A DNA stretch of 64,000 nt, from the NCBI RefSeq assembly GCF_048544455.1, contig NC_133529.1, positions 43,997,456 through 44,061,455 on the forward strand, given 5' to 3'. The notes beneath the pieces are model-generated. The model was not told where the DNA came from. It made no database searches and saw nothing but the letters and a program-made list of their open reading frames with translations. The DNA comes from Silene latifolia. Its lineage: Eukaryota; Streptophyta; Magnoliopsida; Caryophyllales; Caryophyllaceae. The position numbers were made by a program, and so were the translations under genes. This document shows positions 21,444 to 32,424 of this stretch, in pieces; within the stretch, counting starts at the first letter, position 1; each line of letters begins with the position of its first letter.

Positions 21444-23177
21444 TCGTCGGGACTATTTCTTTCGGTTACTTGTCGTAAGGAGCACCTAGACCAAAACACA
21501 ATTTATAACTTCACCAACAACTCAACAATTAGTAAAGAGGCAAGTAAAGGTCGGATACCAAGGGACGGGAATTGAGATGAGATTTCTATTGCAACTAGTG
21601 GTGTCTAAGGGGTGTCACAATTTGGGTTTGATGTAGAAGGTCACTAAACTAAATAGCAATGAAAGTAAACAAGCAAGATGAATTAAAAGGGTTGTAAACA
21701 ATTGATAAAAAGCACTAGGGTGTCATGGGGTCATATGGGATTCATGGGAATTGATCATACAAACATGTTCTCAAATTATAAGCAAGCAATTATTGTTGTG
21801 ATGGATCGAGTTGGTTTATATCTTACAATCCTAGGAAAGTTTGGGTCCCGGAGCCGAATCGATTAGATTGTACAACACCTACAAGTCGACTTAGTCTTCC
21901 CTACTCAATAACATGCATGGTCTAATGAGACTCGAGTTGGTTTATGTCTTACAAGTCTCATTGAAAAGATAGGTGATGGGTAAAAAATACAAGGATTCAG
22001 AGGCTCGCATTTCATCAAACATAACATGTGCATGAGTTGAGATCATAACAAGCAAGCAAATAAACCATGAAAGCATATTAATTTAAGAATGAATCATTCC
22101 CCATGTTGGTTTCCCCTAATTACCCATTAACCCTAGCTAAGTGACTACTCACTCATTATCATGTTGAACATGCTAGCAAGGTTGTCAATCATACTAACAA
22201 AGTGAAACATGATGAATAAATGAAAGTAATTAACAATAATTAAAAAGGGGTTAAGAGAATTATACCTACTAATGATTCCAATAATAAAGCAAAGAATAAA
22301 AGAAGTACTTGATGCTTGATTGAGAGGTTGTCAATCTCCCAATAATAACCCAAATAATCTTCAATTACCCAAAACAAAGGATGAACAAGAGAGAGATTAA
22401 GGAAATAAAACTTGTATTAAAACTTGATTAATTGTTGATTACAAAATTAAAGAGAGATTTGATATTAACTACTCTAAAGATTTCTAAGAAGAACATGCCC
22501 TTCTATTTAGACTAATGGGGTATTTATAGTGGGGATTAGTGTGTGAATTAGGGTTAACTAAGGGCTTAAATGACGATTAAGTCCCTACTTAAGGAAACGC
22601 CGGTCTTTTTGGAAGGATGGGCATCTTTCTTGAAGCTTGAAGAAACGAAATTGGTCTGCCTTGGAATCGGGCGTCTTCAAAGCACGGGACGGGCGGATTC
22701 TGTGGTCTCTGCCCGGGCGTCTTGGGGTGAAGACGGGCGTCTTCTGGAGCTGCTGCCCGGGCGTCTTGCTGTGAAGACGCACGGATTGTGGTGAGGGAGA
22801 CGAGCGTCTTCTGGGGAAGACGCACGGATTGCTGTGCAGTCTTATTTCTTCTTCTTTTCTTCCTTTTTCTTCATAAAAGCCTTGGGGATTTCCTCGGGGA
22901 TGCAAGGATCTTTTCTCATCATTGCCCATTTACTATAGTATGTACAAAGGCCTTCTAATCTTGTCTCTCCTTGATGCTTGGTCATTGAATTCAATCAATT
23001 TAGTCTCATTTTGCCATGAAAATGCAAGGTTTGCACTCCTTTCCTACCAAGGACACAAAACCTCAAAGAATATGCAAAACAAAGAACTAAAGATAATAAA
23101 TGACCCAAATATGCACTAAAAAGCATGGGAACAAGGCCAATTCGGGGACTAAATGTGCTCTAATTATGGTCACATCA
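21444..23177 (-). repeat. Athila-A right (5') LTR
   Basis: 1734 bp, about 2% different from 440-2170. Its inner end reads ACGA rather than ACCA, a terminal mutation. TATAAATA (minus) is at 22521-22528 and the motif cluster at 22668-22835. TSD CGCGG follows at 23178-23182. Confidence 0.95.
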
Positions 23178-23182
23178 CGCGG

Positions 23183-23879
23183 ATCATGTATCAACTCCCA
23201 AGGAAATCTGCGCGGATTGGCTTGAAGAGAAGGCTTGCTGTAGAACGATCCGCTCGTCCTGGCATCGGGATGCGCGGATCCTAGGTCTGAGATGCGCGGA
23301 TTAAGTCTCGGATGCGCGGATTATCTCACAGGATTTTCTGAAATGGCAAAGCAGTTCTGGGACGCACGGATTGAGTTCGGGACGCGCGGATCCTGGGACA
23401 GCTTGTCTATTTGAGCTCGGATTGTAAAACGGGCGTCATTTCCTCATCCGAACTCCTATTGGAGTGATTCAAAAGCCTAGACCACTTGATTTTTAGACGC
23501 CGTTTCATCTAGCATATTTTGAGAGCCCAACAAGCAACTCTTGGTTTGGTTCCGAGCAATTTCTTCTTGTAATGGCTTCCTTCTTTTCATCCTTGCTTTT
23601 AAGCCTATGATCCTTCTATATACACTTTATTCCTACATCCTTGGTCATCATTCTTGCCTCCTCTTCATACTAGTACATCCAAGATCGTCAAAAAGCTTCC
23701 AAATATGCGCTATAGATGGGAATTCCGCCTCATTATCTTCTTTCCTACAAGACATATACAATGCAATAGGAAAGCAAAATAGGAAGGAATTGATGGATAA
23801 AATGGTCATGAAATGCTATATTAGTATGCAAAATGGGTTCAATTAGGGGACTAAATGTGCGCAATTAAGAGTCACATCA
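23183..23879 (-). repeat. Athila-C left (3') LTR, part 2
   Basis: It continues the LTR broken at 439 and matches about 41531-42208. It contains the GCGCGGATT motif cluster to about 23400, with one more unit than the right LTR. It ends CACATCA, next to a polypurine-like tract (minus GTTTGGGGATG). Confidence 0.9.
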
Positions 23880-25456
23880 AACATCCCCAAACTGAACCTT
23901 TACTCGTCCCGAGTAAAGAGGTGACTAGAACTAGACCTTTATTTAAACTATCCTAGTAATAATATAACCGATGTAAGATAATTAGCGGGTCTCACTCCGC
24001 CCCTTCAACTCACAACAAGACATCTATGAGGTAAGATGCCTTCTTGCAAGGCAAGGTGGGGCTTGCCAAAATGGTGATACATCCAAGCATTAAGCACACA
24101 AAACAAGTAATGGATGAATCTACAAAAGAATAGCCACTTTTCTCATCTAAGTGGCGGAAATCATCTACATCGGAAGCAATTTAAGGGTACACACTCCATC
24201 ATAGATATTGTTTGTCCAAACTACTAAGTTTAAAAGGATACCAACAAATCACCTCTGAGTTGTGTCAAACTAGGGTAGTTTTGTGCTCAATCGCTAAATG
24301 CTTTTGTCAAGAGTATGCTCCCTATGGTGTTAGAAACACTGTAGGATCGCGGAACTCCCCCTCTTGCCTAGACAAGAAGAAGGGTCGTCCCCTCTCTACC
24401 ATGCACAAAAGTGGGATCAATGGAAAAAGGGATCAATATGCTTTTGAGTTTCATAGTGGTAGTTTGCTTTTGTTTTGTTTCCCCCCAATTTCTTGTGGTA
24501 TTTGATTTTTGAGAACATTTCTTTTGCCACTTTTGATGTTTTGGCAATTTGATACTTGGCAATTTTTTTTTTCAATCTTTGCATTTTTGAACATTTTTCA
24601 AAGTAACCCCATTTTGTAGCAAGGGTACTTTTATTGAAGCTTAGGAGTCTATTTTTGTACTCCTCTTTTCTTTGATGCAATTTGTGCAAACTTTTTGATT
24701 TTTATTTTGGTACTTGAACTCAATTTGGAGATTTTTGTGCCCATTCCCTTTTTGTTGACAAAATATGATGATAGAAGTGAAAGAGCGGTTTCATGGCTTC
24801 AAAGGTCACCTTAAAATAAACGGTAGCCAAGGAGTTATCACACCACAAGGTACTCTTGACTAGGCCTTAGTCCATGGGTCAAAAGATACTAGTATGACAC
24901 ATCTTAGGGTGTCTTGAGGGTATTCTAGCAAACAAAGTCTCAAGGAGAAAAATTATCTACAAGAGCCTTATATACCCTTGTTAAGCTTCCCAAATAGGCA
25001 TTTTCACAAAATTTTCTAACCATGCAACTACATGCCATTATGCAACTATCATATATACAACCCAATGCATATGTTTCTATCAACTATTATGCCACATGAA
25101 CTAAATGTAAACTCCTAACAACACATTGGTTCATACCGCATCAATAAAAAAGAAGCCACATTGTCATTAACATATAAAAAGGAAGAAGGAGATTTGGAAA
25201 GATCATACCATGTGGTCTTCTATTTTCTTCATGCCTCGAATGTGGCGTAGTCGACTCAATGTGATAAGAGTGACAAACAAACAAATATATACAATATATA
25301 CAATTCTACACTACAAAGGAAAGAACATGCTTTTGGTTTTTGAAAATTTTCAAATTTTTATGGGTTTTGTTTTTATGAAATTAAAGAACATATTTTTGGG
25401 ATTTTTTCGAAATTTTTCAATTTTTTTTGTATTTTGGAATATAAATTCCCATCCCC
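23880..25456 (-). other. Athila-C 3' noncoding region
   Basis: It is homologous to 2171-3700 of Athila-A but is not coding. It ends at the LINE-1 insertion point; the 12-14 bp TSD (aaattcccatcccc at 25443-25456) is repeated at 38066-38079, after which the Athila-C sequence continues. Confidence 0.8.
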
Positions 25457-25548
25457 GAATAGATCGAAGTAAAAAACCTGAGATGAAAGAGAAAGCTAGA
25501 GAGAGAAAGTTTGTTCCTCTTTTCTAGCGTTTCATGCGTCTTTCAGCA

Positions 25549-26088
25549 ATGGCGAAGGATCAATCTGGTTCTCAATCATCTCATAATCAGAATAAACAAA
25601 AAACTAGTAATTCCAATAACAATAATATACAATCATCTAGTAAATCACAAATTAGTAATAAATCAAATAATAATAACAATGTTTCTAATGCAAAATCTAA
25701 GGATTCAGGAGAAAATAGCAATGCGAGTACTGCAGAGACTCGTACAGCAGAAATTGCGCTGATAAGGCAGGAAGTTGCGACTATGTTAGCTGCGGCGGGG
25801 TATGTGGTACCGGAGGATGTGGATGTTACAGGCACAAGTGAATGGACTGAGGTTGTCTCAACAAGGAAGAATAAGGATGTGAATGGTAAATTGGCGACAA
25901 TTTCGGAGGAAGAGACTACTGAAAATTTGGATAAAGGTAAGCCACTCAAACTAACTGTAAAGGATGTTCAAGCTGAAATTGAGTACTGGAATTTGGCAGT
26001 CTATGGTTATGTCATGGGGGCAAATCCTCCTTGGGAGGTGTTAGAGGGGTATTTGCGTCGTATTTGGCAAAATTATGAGATTACTAAG
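25549..26088 (+). pseudogene. LINE-1 ORF1, N-terminal part
   Basis: I chose the ATG at 25549 (MAKDQSGS) over the upstream in-frame ATG at 25534, because the LINE-2 ORF1 also begins M-A-K. The first about 60 residues are Ser/Asn/Gln-rich and disordered. Then comes the lead-in to a DUF4283-type domain (VQAEIEYWNLAVYGYVMGANPP). Tat-D cuts the ORF at TSD CTAAG (26084-26088); removing it joins this frame to 33725. In L1 elements ORF1 protein binds the RNA and forms the RNP. Confidence 0.85.
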
Positions 26089-26697
26089 TGATGGGGCATA
26101 TTCTGCACCGCTGACCAAGTCAACATACTGAGCAAGGTCAAAGATACCTACAGCAAGTCAACGGCTTAGACAGCCTAGCCGATGCAGCACATCGGCCTGT
26201 CAGCCTGGGTCTCGGCATGGCAACCCGCCAGCCGGGACACATACCCGCGTACTCATATCCAAGACCCCTCGGCGGTGAGCCAACATGGCCGCCGGCCTGC
26301 CATAGGCCCCTCGGCCGAGGGGTAGATCAGTCTTTCCACCTGCTAGCCACTTGGCCACTTGGCCACTACGTGACAAAAGGTGAAAGCCTATAAATACTCC
26401 TCAATCCTCATTGAGGAAAGGATCCACAACTTGACCTAATATCATACATAAACTGGTATTATCTTCCTCACCTCTCTACAATATATTGCTCTAAAATAAC
26501 ATACAACTTAATCCTTTAAGTTTACTGACTTGAGCGTCGGAGTGAGTACGCTTGGCACAAAGCCAAGCCCTCAGTTCGTTCATTGTTGCAGGAGAGGCCG
26601 AGAGGAACGGTAAAGGCAAGAAGAATCCAACCAAAGACATTATTCTACAAAGCCAAGGGTGGTAACGAATACCTGCTCCGGAATTACACCCGGAACA
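26089..26697 (+). repeat. Tat-D 5' LTR
   Basis: It begins TGATGGGGCATATT and ends CCGGAACA. A TATA box TATAAATA is at 26389-26396. GC-rich, unlike the surrounding LINE. Confidence 0.93.
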
Positions 26698-26699
26698 AT

Positions 26700-26716
26700 T
26701 GGCGCCGTCTGTGGGG
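26700..26716 (+). other. Primer-binding site of Tat-D
   Basis: TGGCGCCGTCTGTGGGG starts two bases after the LTR. The tRNA would end CCCCACAGACGGCGCCA. I recall tRNA-Arg being reported for related Tat/Ogre elements, but I am not sure of the match here. Confidence 0.65.
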
Positions 26717-26786
26717 AAAAGACACTAGAAGCTAGTCACATTCATTCCCAAAAACCAACAGAAACCCACCACAAAAAGCTAAGAAA

Positions 26787-28377
26787 ATGTCGAAACAACA
26801 AGACGCGGTCGTGACCGACGAAACCGCATTCTACCAAGACGACACCTTCAACAATTCTGGAGTCGTGCAGCCCTCCACCGGCGGAGTGATCCAACCGGAG
26901 TTCGGGATGCCATCAATACCCGACACGCCGCTGCCAGCCAACCAGGTCACCATCATGGGACACGTGGTTGACGTAGCAAAACTGAAAATGCTCCTGGACC
27001 TAATTAGTAATACGCCTGCTCACACTGTCACGCCGACAAGAGCGGCGGAAACTGTCCAGGAAACCAGGGCCCAAAACGTGACTCCGAGAAATTTGAACGG
27101 AGCACTAGGAGAAGCTGACCCAGCCAAGCCGCCGGGGGAGCCCAAAGTGGGCGCGGTAGACCTAAGTCCTTCCCATACTCATGGGAGGACAGCGTCCCCG
27201 CCGCATGAACGAGGCTTACCCCAAAGGAGCCAGAGGAGTCTGACTCAGCAGAGTTGGAGGAGAAGTCCAAGTCGAAAAAGGAGTCCTTCCCGCTACGAGG
27301 GGAGGAGCCGGATTAGGAATGCGAGGAGCCGGTCGCCGCGTACAGTTCGACACGTGGTCGACAGCCCCTCGGCGCCTACGTCCTAGAAATCCGGTGCCAA
27401 CCAAGCTCAAGCTACCACCTCTATCATACAAAGGAGATAGTGATCCAGCCGACCACGCCGAGGCTTTCGAGTCTTACATGTCGGTATGGGAGCGCCCGAC
27501 GAGTGCAGTGCCGAGTTTTCCCAACAACTCGCATGGGATGGCTTAAAGCTGGTACAAGGGGCTCCCCGACGGCTCGGTATACTATTACGCCGACCTAAGG
27601 GACGCCTTCCTAACCCAGTACTCTTGCAATAAGAGGAGGGCTGTGGAGACGTCAGACCTCCTAACTATCAAACAGGACGGGGGCGAGACTCTACGAAGCT
27701 ATGTGAAGAGGTTCGACGGAAAGGTTGAGCAGATTCGAGAAATTAATCCCGAATTGGCGGCTTTCGCGCTGATGAAAGGTCTCCCAAGGGGAGAATTAAA
27801 AAATAAGCTCATCAAGTGCGGAGGCCTGGGTCTGGACGCCGCTAGGAAGTTGGCTGATCAAGCCATTAAGGTAGAGGACTATCACAAGACCTGGGTAGGC
27901 CCCAGCGAGGCCGAGCACTCAGAAAAGAAGAGTCGCCGGGAGGACAACCCGGATGAGAGACGCCGTGATAACAACGACTCACGGTCCGATGAAAGACGCC
28001 GTGAGAATAATAGGTCACGGTCGGACAAATCTTCCAGGAAACATGACTCGGCGGGCGCCGGGTGGAGTTCAGGAACGTACCACCAGAGGCGGTATAGTGA
28101 AAAAACCCCTCTCGTCGTATCAGCCGCCGAGGTCTTCGCCCTGAGCAAAGACGAGGGCCAGAAGTGGGAGAGACCCCCCAAACCAAAAAGTGACGGTGAC
28201 ACGAGCCGATCGTGAGTACCACGGCCACACCGGCCATCTAACCAACAACTGTGTCGGCATCTGAAGAATGCCATTGAAGAGCTGATCCGGAAGGGGAGCC
28301 TCGGCAAGTACGTTGCCAAAGGCCAAAAGACTGACGCCGACAGTTCAGGTAAGAAGTCCGTCTTCGAACGGATAGGA
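26787..28377 (+). pseudogene. Tat-D Gag, frameshifted
   Basis: The ATG is at 26787. The first about 200 residues include P-A-H-T-V-T-P-T-R-A-A, whose DNA recurs in the tail repeats, and an Arg/Ser-rich basic stretch. The frame then shifts near 27340 into KLKLPPLSYKGDSDPADHAE, the typical start of the Tat Gag core, breaks again near 27510-27546 (stop), and continues to 28215 with the core ending (LLTIKQDGGETLRSYVKRF). An Asp/Arg/Ser-rich linker and one zinc-knuckle-like YHGHTGHLTNNC (about 28215-28250) follow. At least three lesions are visible. Confidence 0.75.
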
Positions 28378-29091
28378 GTGATCCATGTTGTCATCGGGGG
28401 CAACGAGAACGGAGGGTCCGCTCATGGGCATAAACGACACCTGAACGAGCTATATCAGGCCATCAACTTTGTGCCCAACACAGCGACCCCTGTTTCCAAC
28501 ATCCCCGACATAACCATTGGAAGGAAGGACTACGAAGGAGTCGTCGCTCCTCACAGCGACCCACTTGTAGTCAATTTGGACATATCCAACCACTTGGTCT
28601 AGAGGTGCCTGATTGACACCGGCGCCTACACGAACATCATGTTCAGGGAGTGCTTCCTCAGCCTCGGCCTGAAAGTCAAGGACTTGAGCCCCTGCACCAA
28701 CCCACTATACAGCTTCTCTGGGGCCGGCCTGGTACCACTGGGATCAATCAGACTCCCGGTGACCTTCGGCGAAAAGAGTGCGGCCAAAAACATCCTAGCT
28801 GAGTTCGTGGTCATCGACGGCTCGTCCGCCTACAACGTTCTCATAGGCCGAGTCACCCTGAGCGAGGCCGACGCAGTGATGTCCATCCGGGCCCTAACAC
28901 TGATGTATGTCTCGGACCGGGGGGAAGCGCATAAGCTCGTCTCTAAAGACGAGAACGACGAGGTGGTCAATATCCAGATAGCCGCCAGAGGATGCAACAT
29001 GCAATCCCTCAAAGTGGCAAAGAAATCAGAGAAAGGGAAAGATCTATCCTTACAACAGGAGGGCGACCTCATGGATTTAACTAGCGGCTGA
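28378..29091 (+). pseudogene. Tat-D aspartic protease
   Basis: It begins with the Tat-typical IHVVIGGNENGG and runs into the retropepsin motif CLIDTGAYTNIMF, with DTGA at 28615-28626. An in-frame TAG at 28600-28602 stands just before it, probably from a Trp codon. The second half (YNVLIGRVTL) matches the protease end. The ORF stops at 29091 with no RT after it, so pol is missing rather than shifted. Confidence 0.8.
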
Positions 29092-29858
29092 CTATGACGT
29101 TGTGCCTTTGATAGGCCATTAGGACGCTGGTGATCTCGGGAATAATCTATGTAGCGGCGGAGGTGTCCAAAACAGCTGTGGGCACCCCGACGCATGTTTT
29201 TACCTAAATGAAAAGCATCAAGTCTTCCATCGAAATGTTCATTCTTCCCATAGTCACTAGGAAGCAGCAGACGCCGACTCACACTGTCATACCGACACAA
29301 GCGGCAGTCTTTATCAATAAGCAGATGTCGGCTCACACTGTCATACCGACAAGAGCGGCAGTCTCGCATGAAGAAGTAGGCGCCGTCGCAGTCACCCCAA
29401 GTAGTAGACGCCACGGCAGTCACCCCAAGAGGTTGGACGCCGTCGCAGTCACTCCAAGTGGTAGACGCCACGGCAGTCAGTAACAAGAAGCAGATGCTAG
29501 CTCACACTGTCACATCGACAAGAGCGGCAATCACGACCAGCGCAGTTGATACTTGCAAAGCAATCAAAATGCCCTAGAAGCGTTAACACAATTGAGATAC
29601 GCTTTCCAGACTGCCTCGGCCAAGCCGAGGCGGAAACAAAAGAGACCCTCAATTAATAACGTAAGGAGACAACCCAGACGAAGACAAAGACGCGAAAAGC
29701 ACAGTTGAGGCTCGAATACTAGCGCAAGAAAAGGAAGTAAGGTAAAAACCTCGGCCGGGCCGGAGGCAGAAGAAACGAGCTCTTATTAAAAATGTTCAAC
29801 GAATTACAAGAAATTACAAGGACAAACCAAAAGACAAAAGGCTACGGATATCATCTCC
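29092..29858 (+). repeat. Tat-D tail with dispersed and tandem repeats
   Basis: No gene is seen. From about 29260 to 29540 there are three copies of a GCTCACACTGTCA..CCGACA..GCGGCA unit and four shorter GACGCC(G/A)(T/C)(C/G)GCAGTCAC units. The longer unit also occurs once in gag (about 27017-27050). Tandem repeats in this part of Tat elements (Retand, Ogre) are known. Confidence 0.75.
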
Positions 29859-32424
29859 CTATGTCTGCCGTTGCTCGCCATCAGCAGCGGTAGCAGCACC
29901 TTCGTCGAGGGGCAACCCAGTGGCTCCCTTAGCAGCCTCAGCTTCAGCAGCTCCGGCCTTAGCCTCGGCAGCCTCAATTGCCCTGGCCCAATCGGCTTCC
30001 TCCTTGGCCGCTTTAGCCTTCTCAGCGATAGCTGCCGCCTCCTCGGCCGCTTTTTGCTCTATCTTCACTCTCGCCGCCTCCTTGACCCTCTCCTCCACGG
30101 CTCTCTCCTTAGTTTCGAGCTTGTCGTCAAACAGCTCGTCATATCTGTCCCACGGAAAGGAACCTTCAAGAGGAAAAAGCTCCTCAATTACTTCCCTGGC
30201 AGCTGCTTCGGCCAGGTCCCGGAATTCGGAACACAGGTCAGGGAGCATTTTGGTTTGGAGCATCTCAATGTCGTCCTCCTTTTGCCTGATGATAGCCTCC
30301 TTGCTCCGAATCACCTTCCCCTGGATCTGAAATTTGCTCCTAAATTCATTCCTCTGCTGGAGATAAAGGTCGGAGTGCCTCTGAACGAGGTCACACTTCG
30401 CCACCAGCTTTTCAACTTCGGCCGCAGAAGCCTCGGCCTTGGCTCTCTCAGCAAGGACCTCCTTTTCAGCGTCCTCCCTGAGTTTCCTCTCAGCCAAGAG
30501 CGCCTTCTCGGCCTCCCCCCAGAGCCTCTGCTCATTGAGAAGATCCAGCTTCGCCTTCGTGGCCACCTTCTTAATGGCATCAAGCTCAAAAGCAGATTGA
30601 GCCGCGACCTTCTCCTGCTCCGTGATATGAGCACCGGTCAGCTCGTTCCACCTCGCCAGTCTCTTGATCAACCTCGCGCCTTCCGATATAAGCTGAGAGG
30701 GGGAAGCCTTCTGGGATGAAGAGCCAGTGGCGACGTTATGATCACCAGCCTGCGGATGGAAAAGGGAAACCTTCTGGGATGAAGAGTCAGTAGCGACGAT
30801 GTCATCGCCAGCCTGCGCAGGGTTCTCCTCCACCTGCTGCTCAACAAGAGCGGTGGCCGACTGCGGCTGATCTGAAAAATTAAAAGTAAGCATCAGTATC
30901 AACATGCATAGACATGCCGGAGAGTCTGTCACCGGCAACGCCTAACGAACCGGCTAAATCTGAGCCACAGGATAGATCAATACCGTGCTTGGCCTTCTTG
31001 GCCGAATGGCGCACTTCCTCGTCAGCAGCGGAATCAACGGCGGCGGTAAAGGCTGTCTGCTTTCTTTTACGAACAAGGGGCGACCCCTCGCCCTCATCGG
31101 AGTCGTCCCCATTGGAGATATAGACGATCTCCACCGTCTCCTTCTGAACAGTGGGGATGGAAGGCGTAGCCGATGTCGACGCCATCACCGCCGAAGGCTT
31201 TGTTTTTCGCGTATGACGCGGCATGTTGCTAACAACCTTCGCCTGGGCCTCCACCACATTCAGGCTTTTCAGCTGCTGATCCATGAGATCATTCGGCGAC
31301 GTCCTGCGGTCATGAATCAAAGCCTTGGGATGCAAGTTAGCAACGGTTTTGTCTTTGTGCAGCCCCATTCTCCGGAGGAAATCCTCAGACAAATCCGGCC
31401 CAAAGTGGTGCGAAGGAAACAAAGCAAAAATTAAATAGAGAAGTTAAATCGAACTTGAAGAAGGGGAACATTGAGCGGTGATGGGCCTCATACCGACCCC
31501 ACTCACACCCGTGCTAAGGCGGTATGAGGCCGACATGGCTGAGCGGCTCATCCGAAGAATGATCTGCGTTGGGGGAATCCATCTCTTTGGCACCCCACTC
31601 TTGTCCGCCTCAAAGAGCCTCATCGTGACCTCTCATCCTCCCTAAGAGGGACCTGCGGCATCCATCTTGAGTTTTTTTCGGAGACCCATCTGTCATGCTC
31701 CGCCTTAGTCTCACACCGCAAGTTAACTTGGTCTTTGGCAATGCGGGGCAGCGGATAGTCATCGGCACCTTAACATACACCCACCGATCTCTCCGGTCTT
31801 TGCAAGAAGTAAGTTTCTCAACGAGAGACATAACCCTTCTCCATGTGTACGTTGTACCAACTAACGCGCCAGATTGTGGTGGAGATAATGTAGCCGGCGG
31901 AATAAATTCACCGTCGGGGGCTCCCCCTTGAAGAGGCAAAGCCACACAAAGCCGACTATCGTCCTCACGGCCAACGGATGCAGTTGGGCCACAGCGACGT
32001 TCATGGCTTTGATGATAGCCATGACGTACTCGTTCAGCGGAAACCGGAGCCCGTACTCCAAGTGTCGCATATATACACCGATATGGCCCGGTGGAGGGCA
32101 ACAGACGGCCTGACCCTCCTCAGGGATGACGATCTTGTATCCCCTGCCGAAGAAAAAGTGGCCCTCGAAAAACTTCTCACCAGAACAACTGGCCAACTTA
32201 TGGGTCCAAGATCGGTCAACACTTGCCTTACAGATATCACCGTGGTCCATAACGTACTTCCTCCTCTCTTTGGGACGAGCCTCTTCAGCATCGTTACTAA
32301 AATCGTCTACGTCATCATTGACATAATCGTCATCATCCCACTCCTCCAAAATTCGAGGATCGACCTCAGGAGAAGGAGACCTAGGGCCCCCAGGCTTACT
32401 AGGCCCGGCATCAGCAGAAGACAT
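29859..32424 (-). pseudogene. Antisense gene of Tat-D: gypsy-type transposon domain plus coiled-coil protein
   Basis: It opens at the ATG at 32424. Residues 1-60 are Ser/Pro and Asp/Glu-rich. The domain CPPPGHIGVYMRHLEYGLRF...VGFVWLC matches the plant 'putative gypsy type transposon' family (Transposase_28) found in antisense ORFs of Tat elements. Frame changes near 31860 and 31780 break this exon. A donor-like GTGAGT (minus) lies at 31506-31501. A second block, 30940-31410, holds a Lys/Arg-rich NLS-like segment. A convincing acceptor TTTTTCAG ends at 30872, before the last block (29859-30871), a 335-residue Ala/Glu/Lys-rich coiled coil. So it looks like a three-exon gene now damaged. Function of the family is unknown. 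Confidence 0.7.

Larger units (their letters stand above)
440..23177 (-). mobile_element. Athila-A: Athila-group retrotransposon with pol and ATHILA ORF but no gag/protease
   Basis: The element has LTRs of 1731 and 1734 bp (440-2170 and 21444-23177), a tRNA-Asp primer-binding site at 21422-21439, a polypurine tract at 2171-2184, and TSDs of CGCGG. Athila-B is inserted at 8733-19966; without it the element is about 11.5 kb, an ordinary Athila size. Reading on the minus strand, the order is 5' LTR, a short leader, an acidic N-terminal region fused to RT-RNase H-integrase, the motif cluster with a TATA-like box, the ATHILA ORF, about 2 kb of noncoding DNA, and the 3' LTR. No Gag core, zinc knuckle or protease motif is visible. 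LTRs differ by roughly 35-40 changes by eye, about 2%. Confidence 0.93.

Noticed and set aside
26089..26697. Tat-D LTR as an exon or promoter of a host gene
   Set aside because: It is one of a pair flanked by a 5-bp target duplication and followed by a primer-binding site, so LTR is the sufficient explanation.
29208..29483. Plus-strand ORF in the Tat-D tail
   Set aside because: It simply translates the tandem repeats, and the frame is not continuous with protease.
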